From Pristimantibacillus sp052113225 (GTDB taxonomy: Bacteria; Bacillota; Bacilli; Paenibacillales; Paenibacillaceae), in contig NZ_JBFRCT010000002.1 in NCBI RefSeq assembly GCF_052113225.1, positions 186,001 to 250,000 on the forward strand: a stretch of DNA of 64,000 nt, read 5' to 3'. Shown here one piece after another: positions 1-7,619 of the stretch (the stretch's first letter is position 1; each line of letters begins with the position of its first letter). Made by a program: the position numbers and the translations under genes. The notes under the pieces are model-generated. The model worked only from the letters and a program-made list of their open reading frames with translations, had not been told where the DNA came from and ran no database searches.

Positions 1-447
1 TGCTATGGCCATTGGAACAATAAATCCGATATACTGGGCTAACGTCAGAATGCCTGCCGCCGTTGACCGGTCTTTAAGCGGGAACCAATCGGAGGCTGCC
101 TTTGTCGCGATATTAAGAAGAAAAGGCTGACCGATCGCCAGAATAAACTGCATGATCAGAACAAGTGTGAAATCATCTGCGAACAGAGCGCGAAGCGTCC
201 CGAACACTGCCGTTATCCCTGCACCGATTAACAAAGAGGCTTTGTATCCCCATTTATCAATGACCCAGGAAGCGGGCAAAGAGAACAGAATGAACATTAT
301 CATAAAGCTCATGGAGCATAAAGTGATGGACATGCTGCCTACTCCGTAGAAATCTTCTGCAAGACTTGAGATCGGGGCGAGCGAGAGCCACATCATTTCG
401 GTTGATACGATGACCGGTACGATCGATAAAAGAATGATCCATTTCAT
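1..447 (-). CDS. MFS transporter, N-terminal part (runs off the window)
   Basis: Reading the minus strand gives a hydrophobic protein with several predicted membrane helices and the N-terminal layout of a major facilitator transporter. The C-terminus lies outside the window. It follows the aldolase gene (stop at 488-490) and is probably the third gene of that operon, so it may import or export the substrate of the two enzymes. The first ATG is at 447-445, but the only good ribosome binding site (AAAGGTGG, 479-486) sits 7 bases before an in-frame ATT at 471-469. The real start may therefore be ATT, adding 8 residues. The substrate cannot be told from sequence. Confidence 0.8.
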   Translation of the reverse strand, partial: MKWIILLSIVPVIVSTEMMWLSLAPISSLAEDFYGVGSMSITLCSMSFMIMFILFSLPASWVIDKWGYKASLLIGAGITAVFGTLRALFADDFTLVLIMQFILAIGQPFLLNIATKAASDWFPLKDRSTAAGILTLAQYIGFIVPMAIA

Positions 448-478
448 GAGTGAATGATCGATTCTTTTAATATAAATT

Positions 479-486
479 CCACCTTT
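479..486 (-). promoter_or_regulatory. Ribosome binding site pointing to a non-ATG start of the MFS gene
   Basis: AAAGGTGG on the minus strand lies 32 bases from the first ATG (447) but only 7 bases from an in-frame ATT (471-469). No ATG, GTG or TTG lies between in that frame. ATT starts are rare (infC is the known case), so this is a candidate only. Confidence 0.4.
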
Positions 487-487
487 C

Positions 488-1672
488 TTAGCGATTGCTC
501 AGCTTCGAATATTTCTTCAAATAAACGAATCGCATTAAGAGGCTTTCCAAGTAATGAATAGGCTTCACATGGCCAAGCAGCTTGGCTCCGATATGGGCTT
601 TGCAGTTTTTCTCAAGAACCATGAGTGTCGCTAGGGCATCGTCACCTGTGCTGCCGCAGCATAACGCTCCCATACCACGGATTAAGACAGCCGAGGATCT
701 CTTCAAAGCAGCAGCAGCCTCTGCAGGAGAGAGGTCAACACTTCTCGCTGAGGTTCCAATCAGCTGAGCAAAGTCATCCAGAAGCGGCTTTAAAGACTGA
801 GCCGTTTGGGAAAAGGCGATAACCTCCGGACTCCCGCTCCAGTGGATATGATGAATGTGTTTATGTGATCGATAGATGTGCTGATACACCCATGCTTCCT
901 CAGGCATTGTGCCGTCGAGCTCATCGTAACGGACCTGAATCTCGGAGCCGGAGTCATCGAAAAGAATGAAACCGTCTTCCACTCGACGACTGTGATAAAG
1001 CAGGTTGCCTGCTGAAGACTGCGATTGCATGGAGGCAGATTGACCAAGTCCAAGGGCAAAGCAGCTTAACTCGACAGCATTTGCTTCTTGCTCACCACTT
1101 AAGCTTTTATAAGTATCATCGATATATTGTCGGCAAGCTTGATCCAGCTCAAGTGCCACTTCGAAAGCTTCTTGATCGTCAGCGCCGTAACAGACCGCAC
1201 CGTGATTTTTCATAATTACCGCTTGGTTCACGGAGTGAGTAAGCGCCTTGGCAACGTTACGCTGAAGCTTCTTTGTGCTTGGGAGGGCATAGGCTCCGAA
1301 TTGGACTTTCCCCGCAAGCAGGCCTTCTTCAATGAGGATGGCATCCACTTCGCAGGCACTGATAACAGAAGCGTATTCTTGATGAGTATGAATGACGAAA
1401 TTTATATCTGAAAAACGTTTGTACACCTCGGCATGAACGCCCTTCTCAGAAGAAGGCTTGATGGTGCCGCTGTAGCTGCAATCAGCGATCTGAACGGTCA
1501 CAATATCTTCCGGCTTCAGAGACCGGTAATCCCGGCCGCTTGGTGTAATGACGAACTGCCCGCCATCGATGCGATGGCTGACGTTGCCCCATGTGCGGGC
1601 GATCAATCCTGTTTCCATCAGCTTAATTCCTGCTTGAATAACGCGTTGCTTGGCTACTTGGACAGCGGTCAT
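488..1672 (-). CDS. Tandem class II aldolase/adducin-fold protein
   Basis: The protein has 394 residues and two class II aldolase (fuculose-phosphate aldolase type) domains, where the family normally has one of about 210. Domain 1 (about 1-190) keeps the catalytic Glu (PSSE, Glu76) and all three zinc ligands (HTH, His95 and His97; KNHG, His157). Domain 2 (about 220-375) is degenerate: it keeps an HIH pair near 275-277, but the third-His motif reads RGMG instead of xNHG, so metal binding is probably lost. The start ATG follows AAGGAG, 17 bases after the aminotransferase stop, so the two genes are co-transcribed. Likely role: retro-aldol cleavage or epimerisation of a phosphorylated or keto sugar acid. 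Substrate unknown. Confidence 0.82.
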   Translation of the reverse strand: MTAVQVAKQRVIQAGIKLMETGLIARTWGNVSHRIDGGQFVITPSGRDYRSLKPEDIVTVQIADCSYSGTIKPSSEKGVHAEVYKRFSDINFVIHTHQEYASVISACEVDAILIEEGLLAGKVQFGAYALPSTKKLQRNVAKALTHSVNQAVIMKNHGAVCYGADDQEAFEVALELDQACRQYIDDTYKSLSGEQEANAVELSCFALGLGQSASMQSQSSAGNLLYHSRRVEDGFILFDDSGSEIQVRYDELDGTMPEEAWVYQHIYRSHKHIHHIHWSGSPEVIAFSQTAQSLKPLLDDFAQLIGTSARSVDLSPAEAAAALKRSSAVLIRGMGALCCGSTGDDALATLMVLEKNCKAHIGAKLLGHVKPIHYLESLLMRFVYLKKYSKLSNR

Positions 1673-1689
1673 GGTCGTCTCCTTACTCC

Positions 1690-3162
1690 TTAAATTAAGG
1701 CTACATTTTTAAAGATATTATCGAAGCGGTCTAGTACATCATCAATCATTTCTTCTGTATATGCTCCGCTTGTGTACAGCCGGCTGCCTGCCAGAGTCAC
1801 AAGGCCTTCGGCCATATATGCCGCTCCCATATGCTCCATTTCTTTTTTTCGCTTAGACGTCTCGGAGAGCACCTTCGGAATTTGCCAAGGCTTCGACCAG
1901 TTGATGGAAAAATGCATCGTACCTACTGTTTCTAGGTGGCAGATTGATCCTTGATTATAGGCGACAAACGGCAGCTTGTATTTGCTGATCAGGGCTTGCA
2001 GTCCTGCTGTCAGCCGATCGGCCATTTGGCCTGATCTTTGGATGGCATTCGTTCGTTCAAGCCCGCAGAGCGTATAATAACCGGCCACGCAGCTGAGCGG
2101 ATTGGCAGCCATTGTACCCCCAACAAGAGCTTTCTTATGGTTACTGCCAGCCTCGATGCCCGCGGACAAATATTTCATATATTCCTTCTTGCCGCCAAGA
2201 CCGCCCGCTCCTGGATATCCACCGGCAACAACTTTACCAAAGATCGTAAGATCCGGCGATACGCCATAATAGCCTTGGGCACCGGACATGCCGATTCGGA
2301 AGGCGGTAACTACTTCGTCGAAAATGAGGAGAGCGCCGTATTTGCGGCATAATTTCTCTACCCCTTTGTTAAAATCCAGATCAACCAGCCTTGTGCCGCT
2401 CTCCGGGCCAACTGGTTCGATCAGCACGGCTGCTGTTCCGCCGCGAAGCTGGTTGAAGCGAAGCTTTCTTTCCAGATCGTTAAGATCATTTGGGAAAAAC
2501 TCCTGCGTATGCTTAAAGATATAACGTGGAACGCCATGCGCCTGTGTCCATTTGGAGCCGGGAATCCGAATACCGTAAGCAAGCTGATCGCTCCAGCCGT
2601 GATAAGCGCCGCCCATTTTAATAATCTTTTTCTTCTTGGTTGCAAGACGTGCTACGCGGATGGCCGCCATACAGGCTTCCGTTCCGGAGCCAAGCATGCG
2701 AAACATTTCGACGGAATCGATGCTGTCGGTAATTTTTTTGCCTAATTTATATTCATATTCATGGAATAGTCCGGTTGAGGGACCGCAATCATTAAGAAGT
2801 TCGATGACCTTCTCGCGTACTTCGGGCGGGTTGCTTCCGAGTACCGTTGGGCCACCTGCCTGCAGAAAATCATAATAACGATTGCCGTCAAGATCATAGA
2901 GGTATGCCCCTTCGGCCTTCGTAAATACGAGGGGGAACGGATGATTAAACGCTAAATTATGCTGCACGCCGCCGGGAATAATCTCCTTGGCAACGTCTAT
3001 CATTTCCTTCGATTTTGCACATTTGGCTTCAAAATAATCCTTTTCGTACTGCTTTAATGCTTCCGGTTTGATTGAATAAATGGGCTTTGAGATGAGCTGA
3101 TCGAGCTGGCTCGTCACAGCCTTTACATCAGGATAGCGGGAAATCGAAAAGGTTCTTTCCAT
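1690..3162 (-). CDS. Class III PLP aminotransferase / glutamate-1-semialdehyde aminomutase-like
   Basis: The protein has 490 residues and a PLP fold-type I, class III signature: GSGTEA near residue 158, LIFDEVVTAFR with the PLP-binding Asp, and the Schiff-base lysine in TIFGKVVAGGYPG. It is about 60 residues longer than hemL proteins because of an N-terminal extension, and there are no heme-pathway genes nearby, so it is unlikely to be the housekeeping HemL. It is the first gene of a minus-strand operon with the tandem aldolase and an MFS transporter. A strong AGGAGG precedes the ATG. Likely role: transamination of an aldehyde or keto intermediate handled by the aldolase. Substrate not inferable. 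Confidence 0.82.
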   Translation of the reverse strand: MERTFSISRYPDVKAVTSQLDQLISKPIYSIKPEALKQYEKDYFEAKCAKSKEMIDVAKEIIPGGVQHNLAFNHPFPLVFTKAEGAYLYDLDGNRYYDFLQAGGPTVLGSNPPEVREKVIELLNDCGPSTGLFHEYEYKLGKKITDSIDSVEMFRMLGSGTEACMAAIRVARLATKKKKIIKMGGAYHGWSDQLAYGIRIPGSKWTQAHGVPRYIFKHTQEFFPNDLNDLERKLRFNQLRGGTAAVLIEPVGPESGTRLVDLDFNKGVEKLCRKYGALLIFDEVVTAFRIGMSGAQGYYGVSPDLTIFGKVVAGGYPGAGGLGGKKEYMKYLSAGIEAGSNHKKALVGGTMAANPLSCVAGYYTLCGLERTNAIQRSGQMADRLTAGLQALISKYKLPFVAYNQGSICHLETVGTMHFSINWSKPWQIPKVLSETSKRKKEMEHMGAAYMAEGLVTLAGSRLYTSGAYTEEMIDDVLDRFDNIFKNVALI

Positions 3163-3445
3163 CTGAAGCCTCCTAAAAAGAATTTCTGCTTTTGGAAATC
3201 CTTACATTACATGAGATTAACTTTGAGAAAATTATGAAATTACTCACAATTCAAGTATATAGGCACAGTTCGTAAGAAGGAACCAGTTTAGGTAATATCT
3301 ATCAAAAATATTTAATCGGATTAATGCTTTTCTCCTAAGACGGGGGCAAAGAGACAGGATTAAAGTTATCTTTTGCTTTTCTTTTTGCGTAGGCATCAGC
3401 ATAATTGTAATAAATACCATATTTACAAACGAAGAGGGTGTTATC

Positions 3446-3952
3446 GTGAGAGGGGTTTTAATTAGCATCTTATTATTGCTATCGCTATTAGCAGGCTGCA
3501 GCAGCAACCAGACAGATGTTACTTCATTTAAAGATCAAAGGGATGATCGAGTTAGTCTGTCTACTTCACTTAATTACGAAATTATAAGAGAGAGGCAAAG
3601 TATAAATGAAATAGATCACGTCAGTGATTCATTAAAGAATCCGGTTATGATGCGAGTTTATTTAGAGATGACTAATATAGGAGAACAAATCGCTGAATCT
3701 ATTAAAATTAGGTTTAATGAGCCTCTCCCGATGAAATATGTACATAGCTCGGGAAGTGAGGGGAATACGAACGGTATTTTGAAGAAAAACGAATCATATG
3801 AGTATTACATCACATACACCTTCGCAAACGAAGCAGATCTCAAACAATTTCTTAATGAAACAACTGTAAGCGTTCTGTGGAAAGAAGAGGGTTCGGAAAA
3901 TGAATTAACGCTTAATCTGCCCAGCAGCCCCATAAAAGGTGAAATGAATTAG
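3446..3952 (+). CDS. Small lipoprotein of unknown function
   Basis: This is a 168-residue protein with a lipoprotein signal peptide. The lipobox LLAGC puts the lipidated cysteine at about residue 18. The start is GTG (3446) behind GAAGAGGGTG. The mature part is hydrophilic and looks like a single beta-sandwich (MRVYLEMTNIGEQ, NESYEYYITYTF), similar in style to extracellular domains of the FxLYD/DUF4352 type, but no family is firmly recognised. It is followed after 12 bases by a GNAT gene and probably shares its transcript. Predicted location: outer face of the membrane. Confidence 0.75.
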   Translation: MRGVLISILLLLSLLAGCSSNQTDVTSFKDQRDDRVSLSTSLNYEIIRERQSINEIDHVSDSLKNPVMMRVYLEMTNIGEQIAESIKIRFNEPLPMKYVHSSGSEGNTNGILKKNESYEYYITYTFANEADLKQFLNETTVSVLWKEEGSENELTLNLPSSPIKGEMN

Positions 3953-3964
3953 AGGTGATAGGGA

Positions 3965-4420
3965 ATGTTTCAACTTAGACAGGTAAAGGGATTTTCAAAA
4001 CAAGTTGTCTCCGTTATTGCTCAATGTGTATATAACCCTACAGAAGAGAAAATGAACGGGATCGTTCAACTATACAATCTAGATGCTAACCGAGTGTTAT
4101 ATGCTTACGATGATGGCAGCCGTATTGCTGCGATTATTGGTCTTCTGATCAAACCTGAGGAGATAGTTATTTCACATATCGCTGTAGATGAAGAGATGCG
4201 AGGAAAAGGCATTGGCCGTGCTTTAACCCATGAAGTGATGTCATTGCACAAGATGACTGCTTTAAAGGCTGAGACGGATAAGGATGCGGTAGGATTTTAT
4301 CGCACATGTGGTTTTCATATTGAAAGTCTTGGAGAGCTCTATCCTGGGGTTGAGCGGTTCTTGTGTACTAGGCACAGACTGGATTCCTTCCAATGTACTG
4401 AGGTTAATTCATCCGAGTAA
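3965..4420 (+). CDS. GNAT family N-acetyltransferase
   Basis: This is a 151-residue single-domain GNAT. Acetyl-CoA-binding motif A is visible as ISHIAVDEEMRGKGIGRAL (R-G-K-G-I-G, near residues 80-85), followed by the usual helix and a TALKAETDKDAVGFYRTCGF segment typical of motif B. The length is normal. The ATG has AGAGGTGATAGGG in front and lies 12 bases after the lipoprotein stop. It transfers an acetyl group to an amine, but the target cannot be inferred. The last 15 residues are polar and variable. Confidence 0.85.
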   Translation: MFQLRQVKGFSKQVVSVIAQCVYNPTEEKMNGIVQLYNLDANRVLYAYDDGSRIAAIIGLLIKPEEIVISHIAVDEEMRGKGIGRALTHEVMSLHKMTALKAETDKDAVGFYRTCGFHIESLGELYPGVERFLCTRHRLDSFQCTEVNSSE

Positions 4421-4424
4421 CTAG

Positions 4425-4564
4425 CTACATTGTATTGTGTACAGTATAATCTGCCGTCTAGAGTTACTAGCAGACCAATTAGGTGAAATATACTGTAGAG
4501 AATACAACGTAGACTAAGATCGACACCAATCAACTATTATTCTGCTGTAGTAAATACAACGCAG
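4425..4564. repeat. Cluster of three copies of an approximately 26-bp intergenic repeat
   Basis: Three related units lie in the gap between convergent genes: plus strand at 4425-4450, and minus strand at 4487-4512 and 4537-4564. Read in one orientation they share CTACGTTGTATT, a variable trinucleotide, then TACAGTATAAT. The same core recurs at 25616-25754. No open frame covers them. Confidence 0.6.
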
Positions 4565-4598
4565 AGCATCAGAACAACAAATCTTACCGTCCAAAAGG

Positions 4599-4630
4599 AA
4601 AAGCCTGCACCAAGTCCGGTGCAGGCTTTT
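4599..4630. terminator. Bidirectional terminator
   Basis: Perfect 13-bp stem AAAAGCCTGCACC with its complement and a 6-base loop. A and T runs at both ends let it serve both the GNAT gene (plus) and the phosphatase gene (minus). Confidence 0.88.
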
Positions 4631-4644
4631 ATTCTTACAGCAAA

Positions 4645-5397
4645 CTAACCAAGTAGTTTACTTTTTAACACGGCAACTTGCTCTTCCGTTATACCAATCG
4701 TGAGCAAATATTTTTCTGCGGAACCATAACGGTTGTACAGATGCTCAAGCATCATGACCATATTATCCGGAGCGCTGCCCATGAAGCGTTCGAACATCTC
4801 AATCGCTGCGGCATCTGCGTTGCCAAGATGCTTCAGACGCATTTCGTCGACCATAGGTGCGAGACACTCTGCTGTCAGGCTATAGTCGTTAATGATCGTT
4901 TCATGAGGGACTTGAGCGGTATCAAGAAGCAAGGCGGAGACAACACCGGTCCGATCTTTGCCTGCAGTACAATGGAAGAGTGAAACAGCTTCAGCTTCGT
5001 TTGCAAGATGCTCGAACACCTGACGGAGTTGAGATTGAGATTTGTCCAGCATATCTACATAGAGCTCACCCAAGCTTTGGACATGCAGGACGTCTGGTGT
5101 AGCGGGATTGATCAGGCTGACATGATGGTAAGCGACTTTTTCGGAAGCTGCGAACACGTTAGGATCTTTCTCCAGCTCTTGAGTATGGCGCAGGTCAACG
5201 ATCAACTTTACATTCTGGTCCAGAATATGGCGTTGGTCGGCTTCTGTCAGCTTGTGAAGACCATCGGCCCGGAAAATTCTTCCCCACTTTGTTACTTGTC
5301 CGTCCTTTGTTTCATAACCGCCAAGATCACGCATGTTATAGGCGCCATCCAGCTTTACTACTCGATTCTTTTGAGATTCTTGAATGTTAGTTGTCAT
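4645..5397 (-). CDS. Tyrosine-protein phosphatase, LipA-like (Y_phosphatase3)
   Basis: This 250-residue protein has the CX5R signature HCTAGKDRTG (around residues 141-150), the thiol-phosphatase P-loop. It also has the N-terminal NMRDLGGY motif characteristic of the LipA/IphP dual-specificity branch and an RADGL segment. The cysteine is the nucleophile and the arginine binds phosphate. No signal peptide is seen, so it is cytoplasmic. The gene is monocistronic, bounded by terminators at 4599-4630 and 5571-5602. Overlapping inverted repeats upstream (5494-5532) may be an operator. Substrate unknown: phosphotyrosine or possibly phosphoinositide. Confidence 0.88.
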   Translation of the reverse strand: MTTNIQESQKNRVVKLDGAYNMRDLGGYETKDGQVTKWGRIFRADGLHKLTEADQRHILDQNVKLIVDLRHTQELEKDPNVFAASEKVAYHHVSLINPATPDVLHVQSLGELYVDMLDKSQSQLRQVFEHLANEAEAVSLFHCTAGKDRTGVVSALLLDTAQVPHETIINDYSLTAECLAPMVDEMRLKHLGNADAAAIEMFERFMGSAPDNMVMMLEHLYNRYGSAEKYLLTIGITEEQVAVLKSKLLG

Positions 5398-5493
5398 TTA
5401 TCTAATCTCCTTTGCTTCATGGGTGTCTGTCAGATGTGCGAACAGGATTGGCTTCATTGGAATCTTCCCTTCACGAATTAGGATTGTCATCTT

Positions 5494-5532
5494 CTTAACT
5501 TCAAGTTAAGTATGCAACTTGTATGTAAGTTG
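5494..5532. promoter_or_regulatory. Two adjacent inverted repeats, possible operator
   Basis: CTTAACTT, one base, AAGTTAAG (5494-5510) is a perfect 8-bp inverted repeat. It is followed by CAACTT, GTATGT, AAGTTG (5515-5532). Both share AACTT/AAGTT half-sites. They lie upstream of the phosphatase gene and downstream of the gntR terminator. The regulator is unknown; the neighbouring GntR/FCD protein is a candidate. Confidence 0.4.
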
Positions 5533-5570
5533 TGTGTAATAGCGAGCTTAAGTATTTGTAAATACAACTC

Positions 5571-5602
5571 AAAAAAACCGGAGGCCATAAGGCTCCCGGT
5601 TT
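5571..5602 (-). terminator. Terminator of the gntR gene
   Basis: On the minus strand a stem of about 12 bp (AAACCGGGAGCC with its near complement, loop TTAT) is followed by seven T residues. Confidence 0.85.
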
Positions 5603-5618
5603 GATCATTATGAGTAGT

Positions 5619-6269
5619 TTATTTCAATAATCCACCAAGAATAAACTGCTCATGGACATCCGAATATTGCTCGGTGACGGCAGCTTTTGCTGCAGCAATG
5701 TCACCAGTCTTAATCGCCTCATAAATCCGGCGGTTCGTTTGAACAGATCGGCTTGGCTGGTATTGGGGATATTTTTTGCGGTAGGAGACGGTATGGAATA
5801 CATATCTTCCCCGGTAAAGCTCCATAATTTGCAGCATGCTCTCATTATGAATAGTCCGAAGGATGGTCTCAGTGAAGAGCAGGGTGCTGTTATAGTAACT
5901 GTAGAAATCACTTTGCTCCATAGCTGCCTGCTGCTGCTCGAGGTATTGGCTCAGCGTTTCCAGATCGAAGTTAAGCTGGCGTTTCACAGCGGTATCCAGT
6001 ACGAACAGCTGCATCGAGACGAGTACTTCATACATTCCGCTGAAATCATGGGCGGATACTTCCTTCACCATAACTCCACGTCCCCGGAAAGATCCAACTA
6101 GTCCTTCCCGTTCTAACAAGGAGATGGCTGCGCGGATAGGCGTCCTGCTCATGCCGAGAAGTCCAGCAAGCTCATTCTCGGACAACATGGAGCCAGGCAT
6201 ATATTCCGCACGCATAATTCGTTCACGTATTTCACGATAAGCAACGGTTTCCAGAGAAGTAGAAGACAT
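5619..6269 (-). CDS. GntR family transcriptional regulator, FCD subfamily
   Basis: This 216-residue protein has an N-terminal winged helix-turn-helix (about 8-72; the SENELAGLLGMSRTPIR motif is the GntR recognition signature) and a C-terminal all-helical FCD ligand domain (about 80-205). FCD domains usually bind carboxylic acids through metal-coordinating histidines; here few are obvious (FHTVSY, the DVHEQF end), so the ligand is unclear. The SD is AAAGGA, 10 bases before the ATG. It is divergent from the YtrA-type regulator gene at 6405 and has its own terminator. The target is possibly itself or the phosphatase gene downstream. Confidence 0.85.
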   Translation of the reverse strand: MSSTSLETVAYREIRERIMRAEYMPGSMLSENELAGLLGMSRTPIRAAISLLEREGLVGSFRGRGVMVKEVSAHDFSGMYEVLVSMQLFVLDTAVKRQLNFDLETLSQYLEQQQAAMEQSDFYSYYNSTLLFTETILRTIHNESMLQIMELYRGRYVFHTVSYRKKYPQYQPSRSVQTNRRIYEAIKTGDIAAAKAAVTEQYSDVHEQFILGGLLK

Positions 6270-6364
6270 AGTGATATTTTCCTTTGTCTGTTTTTAGTTT
6301 AATAGTAACAAAACCTCTATGTCTTGCAAACACTTTATAACAGAGGATTTTTCTCAATTGCCTC

Positions 6365-6395
6365 TTGTGGTCTTCTTGTATTACTGGCATAATAC
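6365..6395 (+). promoter_or_regulatory. Promoter with YtrA-type operator, copy 1
   Basis: The operator GTATTA-N6-TAATAC (6378-6395) overlaps a candidate -10 (CATAAT, 6388-6393) that lies 17 bases from a weak -35 (TTGTGG, 6365-6370). An identical half-site pair with the same spacing occurs at 6813-6830. This is consistent with autorepression. Confidence 0.65.
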
Positions 6396-6404
6396 AGTCA
6401 TAGC

Positions 6405-6794
6405 ATGAGGCAGGTGATGGAGTTGCTGACTTTTCAGGATTTACAATTAAATAATAAAATGCCGGTCTACGTGCAGATTGCCTTGTATGTAAAGAGACGT
6501 ATTTTGCTCAAATGGGCGGTGTCCGGCGATAAGCTTCCTTCCAGGCGAGATATTGCTATGCAGTTGAACATTAATCCAAACACGGTCCAGAAAGCGTTCA
6601 AGCTGATGGAGGATGAGGGTTATGTTCGAACGAGCAGTACATTAGGAAGTGTTATTTATCTGGATGATGAGATCTATGGTCGTATTGAGTCAGAGCTTAC
6701 AAAGGAAATGGTGGCGGAATTTATAGCACAAGCTAAGGAAGCGAACCTTTCGTTTAAGAAAACGGTTGAGCTGATTAGTGAGCTTTGGGAATAG
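6405..6794 (+). CDS. GntR family regulator, YtrA subfamily
   Basis: This 129-residue protein has the YtrA layout: an N-terminal winged HTH (PVYVQIALYVKRRI, then LPSRRDIAMQLNINPNTVQKA) and a short helical C-terminal tail for dimerisation, with no large effector domain. YtrA proteins repress neighbouring ABC transporter operons in response to cell-wall stress in Bacillus. Start choice is open: ATG 6405, ATG 6417 (GAGG six bases upstream, preferred) or TTG 6423. Operator copies lie just before the gene and between it and the permease, so it very likely represses the whole run up to 10878. Confidence 0.87.
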   Translation: MRQVMELLTFQDLQLNNKMPVYVQIALYVKRRILLKWAVSGDKLPSRRDIAMQLNINPNTVQKAFKLMEDEGYVRTSSTLGSVIYLDDEIYGRIESELTKEMVAEFIAQAKEANLSFKKTVELISELWE

Positions 6795-6812
6795 GCTTTT
6801 TATACATTCATT

Positions 6813-6830
6813 GTATTAGTGCATTAATAC
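6813..6830 (+). promoter_or_regulatory. YtrA-type operator, copy 2
   Basis: GTATTA-N6-TAATAC has the same half-sites and spacing as 6378-6395. It is placed immediately before the AGGAGG of the permease gene, where a bound repressor would block transcription into the ABC genes. Confidence 0.6.
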
Positions 6831-6845
6831 AGGAGGTGCAGGAAA

Positions 6846-7619
6846 GTGAAAGGATTTTACCGGCTTTTAAATATTCAATTTGCGTCGATGCTGCCTGTTT
6901 TATTGATTTTGACAGCGGGGATGCTGCTGACGCCATATATGCTGCTGCAATCCGCGGTTGAGCATTTGAATGAGAATTCGATGCATCCGCGGTTTGAAAG
7001 CTTGTATTATACGTCCGGATGCAAGACGGCGTTATATGTATTTATTGCTGCGTTCTGCGTTTATTTCCTGGTGAAGCAGTATAACGCGTATTGGGGGAGC
7101 AAGAGCATTTATACGTATTTGACCTTGCCAGTGAAACGAGAATCGTATTACTGGAGCAATCTGCTGTCTTTTATCATAGGATTACTGCTTCTTCTTGTGG
7201 CTCATCTGGTTGCGATAAGATGGGGGTATTCCGCTGTTGTTGATCATATCGGCAGCTACGCCGATGGCAAGTTCGTCATGCATAACGGGTTGTTTCTGGC
7301 TTTTATCCGCTCGAATTTCCTGAAGCTTATATTACCGTGGAGCATTAGCGGCTGGTTTGCGTCGATCAGCGTATTCCTCACAGCGGCTATCGGCTTATAT
7401 TACGCATTCCTCTGTGAGCGCAGCAGGCGTCATTGGTTTATTATCTTCGTATTTGCTGTGGGCTTGATTATGCGGCATATTGTGAATGCTCAGATATCTG
7501 CTCCTTCTTCGGATTGGACAATAGGTAAGCTTTATACGTACAGCATTATTCTGCTTATTATGAACGGCTTCTTCATCTGGCATAGCATACGGCTAATCCG
7601 GAAAGGAGTTATCTCCTGA
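6846..7619 (+). CDS. ABC-2 type membrane permease
   Basis: This is a 257-residue integral membrane protein with about six hydrophobic segments (near 13-33, 70-85, 105-125, 165-195, 205-222 and 233-248). The start is GTG behind AGGAGGTGCAGGAAA. It shares no strong motif, but its position in an operator-bounded operon with an ATPase makes it the membrane subunit, similar in style to B. subtilis YtrC/D. Its stop overlaps the next start by one base (TGATG), so translation is coupled. Substrate unknown; related operons respond to peptidoglycan-targeting antibiotics. Confidence 0.75.
   Translation: MKGFYRLLNIQFASMLPVLLILTAGMLLTPYMLLQSAVEHLNENSMHPRFESLYYTSGCKTALYVFIAAFCVYFLVKQYNAYWGSKSIYTYLTLPVKRESYYWSNLLSFIIGLLLLLVAHLVAIRWGYSAVVDHIGSYADGKFVMHNGLFLAFIRSNFLKLILPWSISGWFASISVFLTAAIGLYYAFLCERSRRHWFIIFVFAVGLIMRHIVNAQISAPSSDWTIGKLYTYSIILLIMNGFFIWHSIRLIRKGVIS

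Noticed and set aside
3244..3507. 87-codon minus-strand frame between the aminotransferase and lipoprotein genes
   Set aside because: It overlaps the lipoprotein start, has no ribosome site and no recognisable features.
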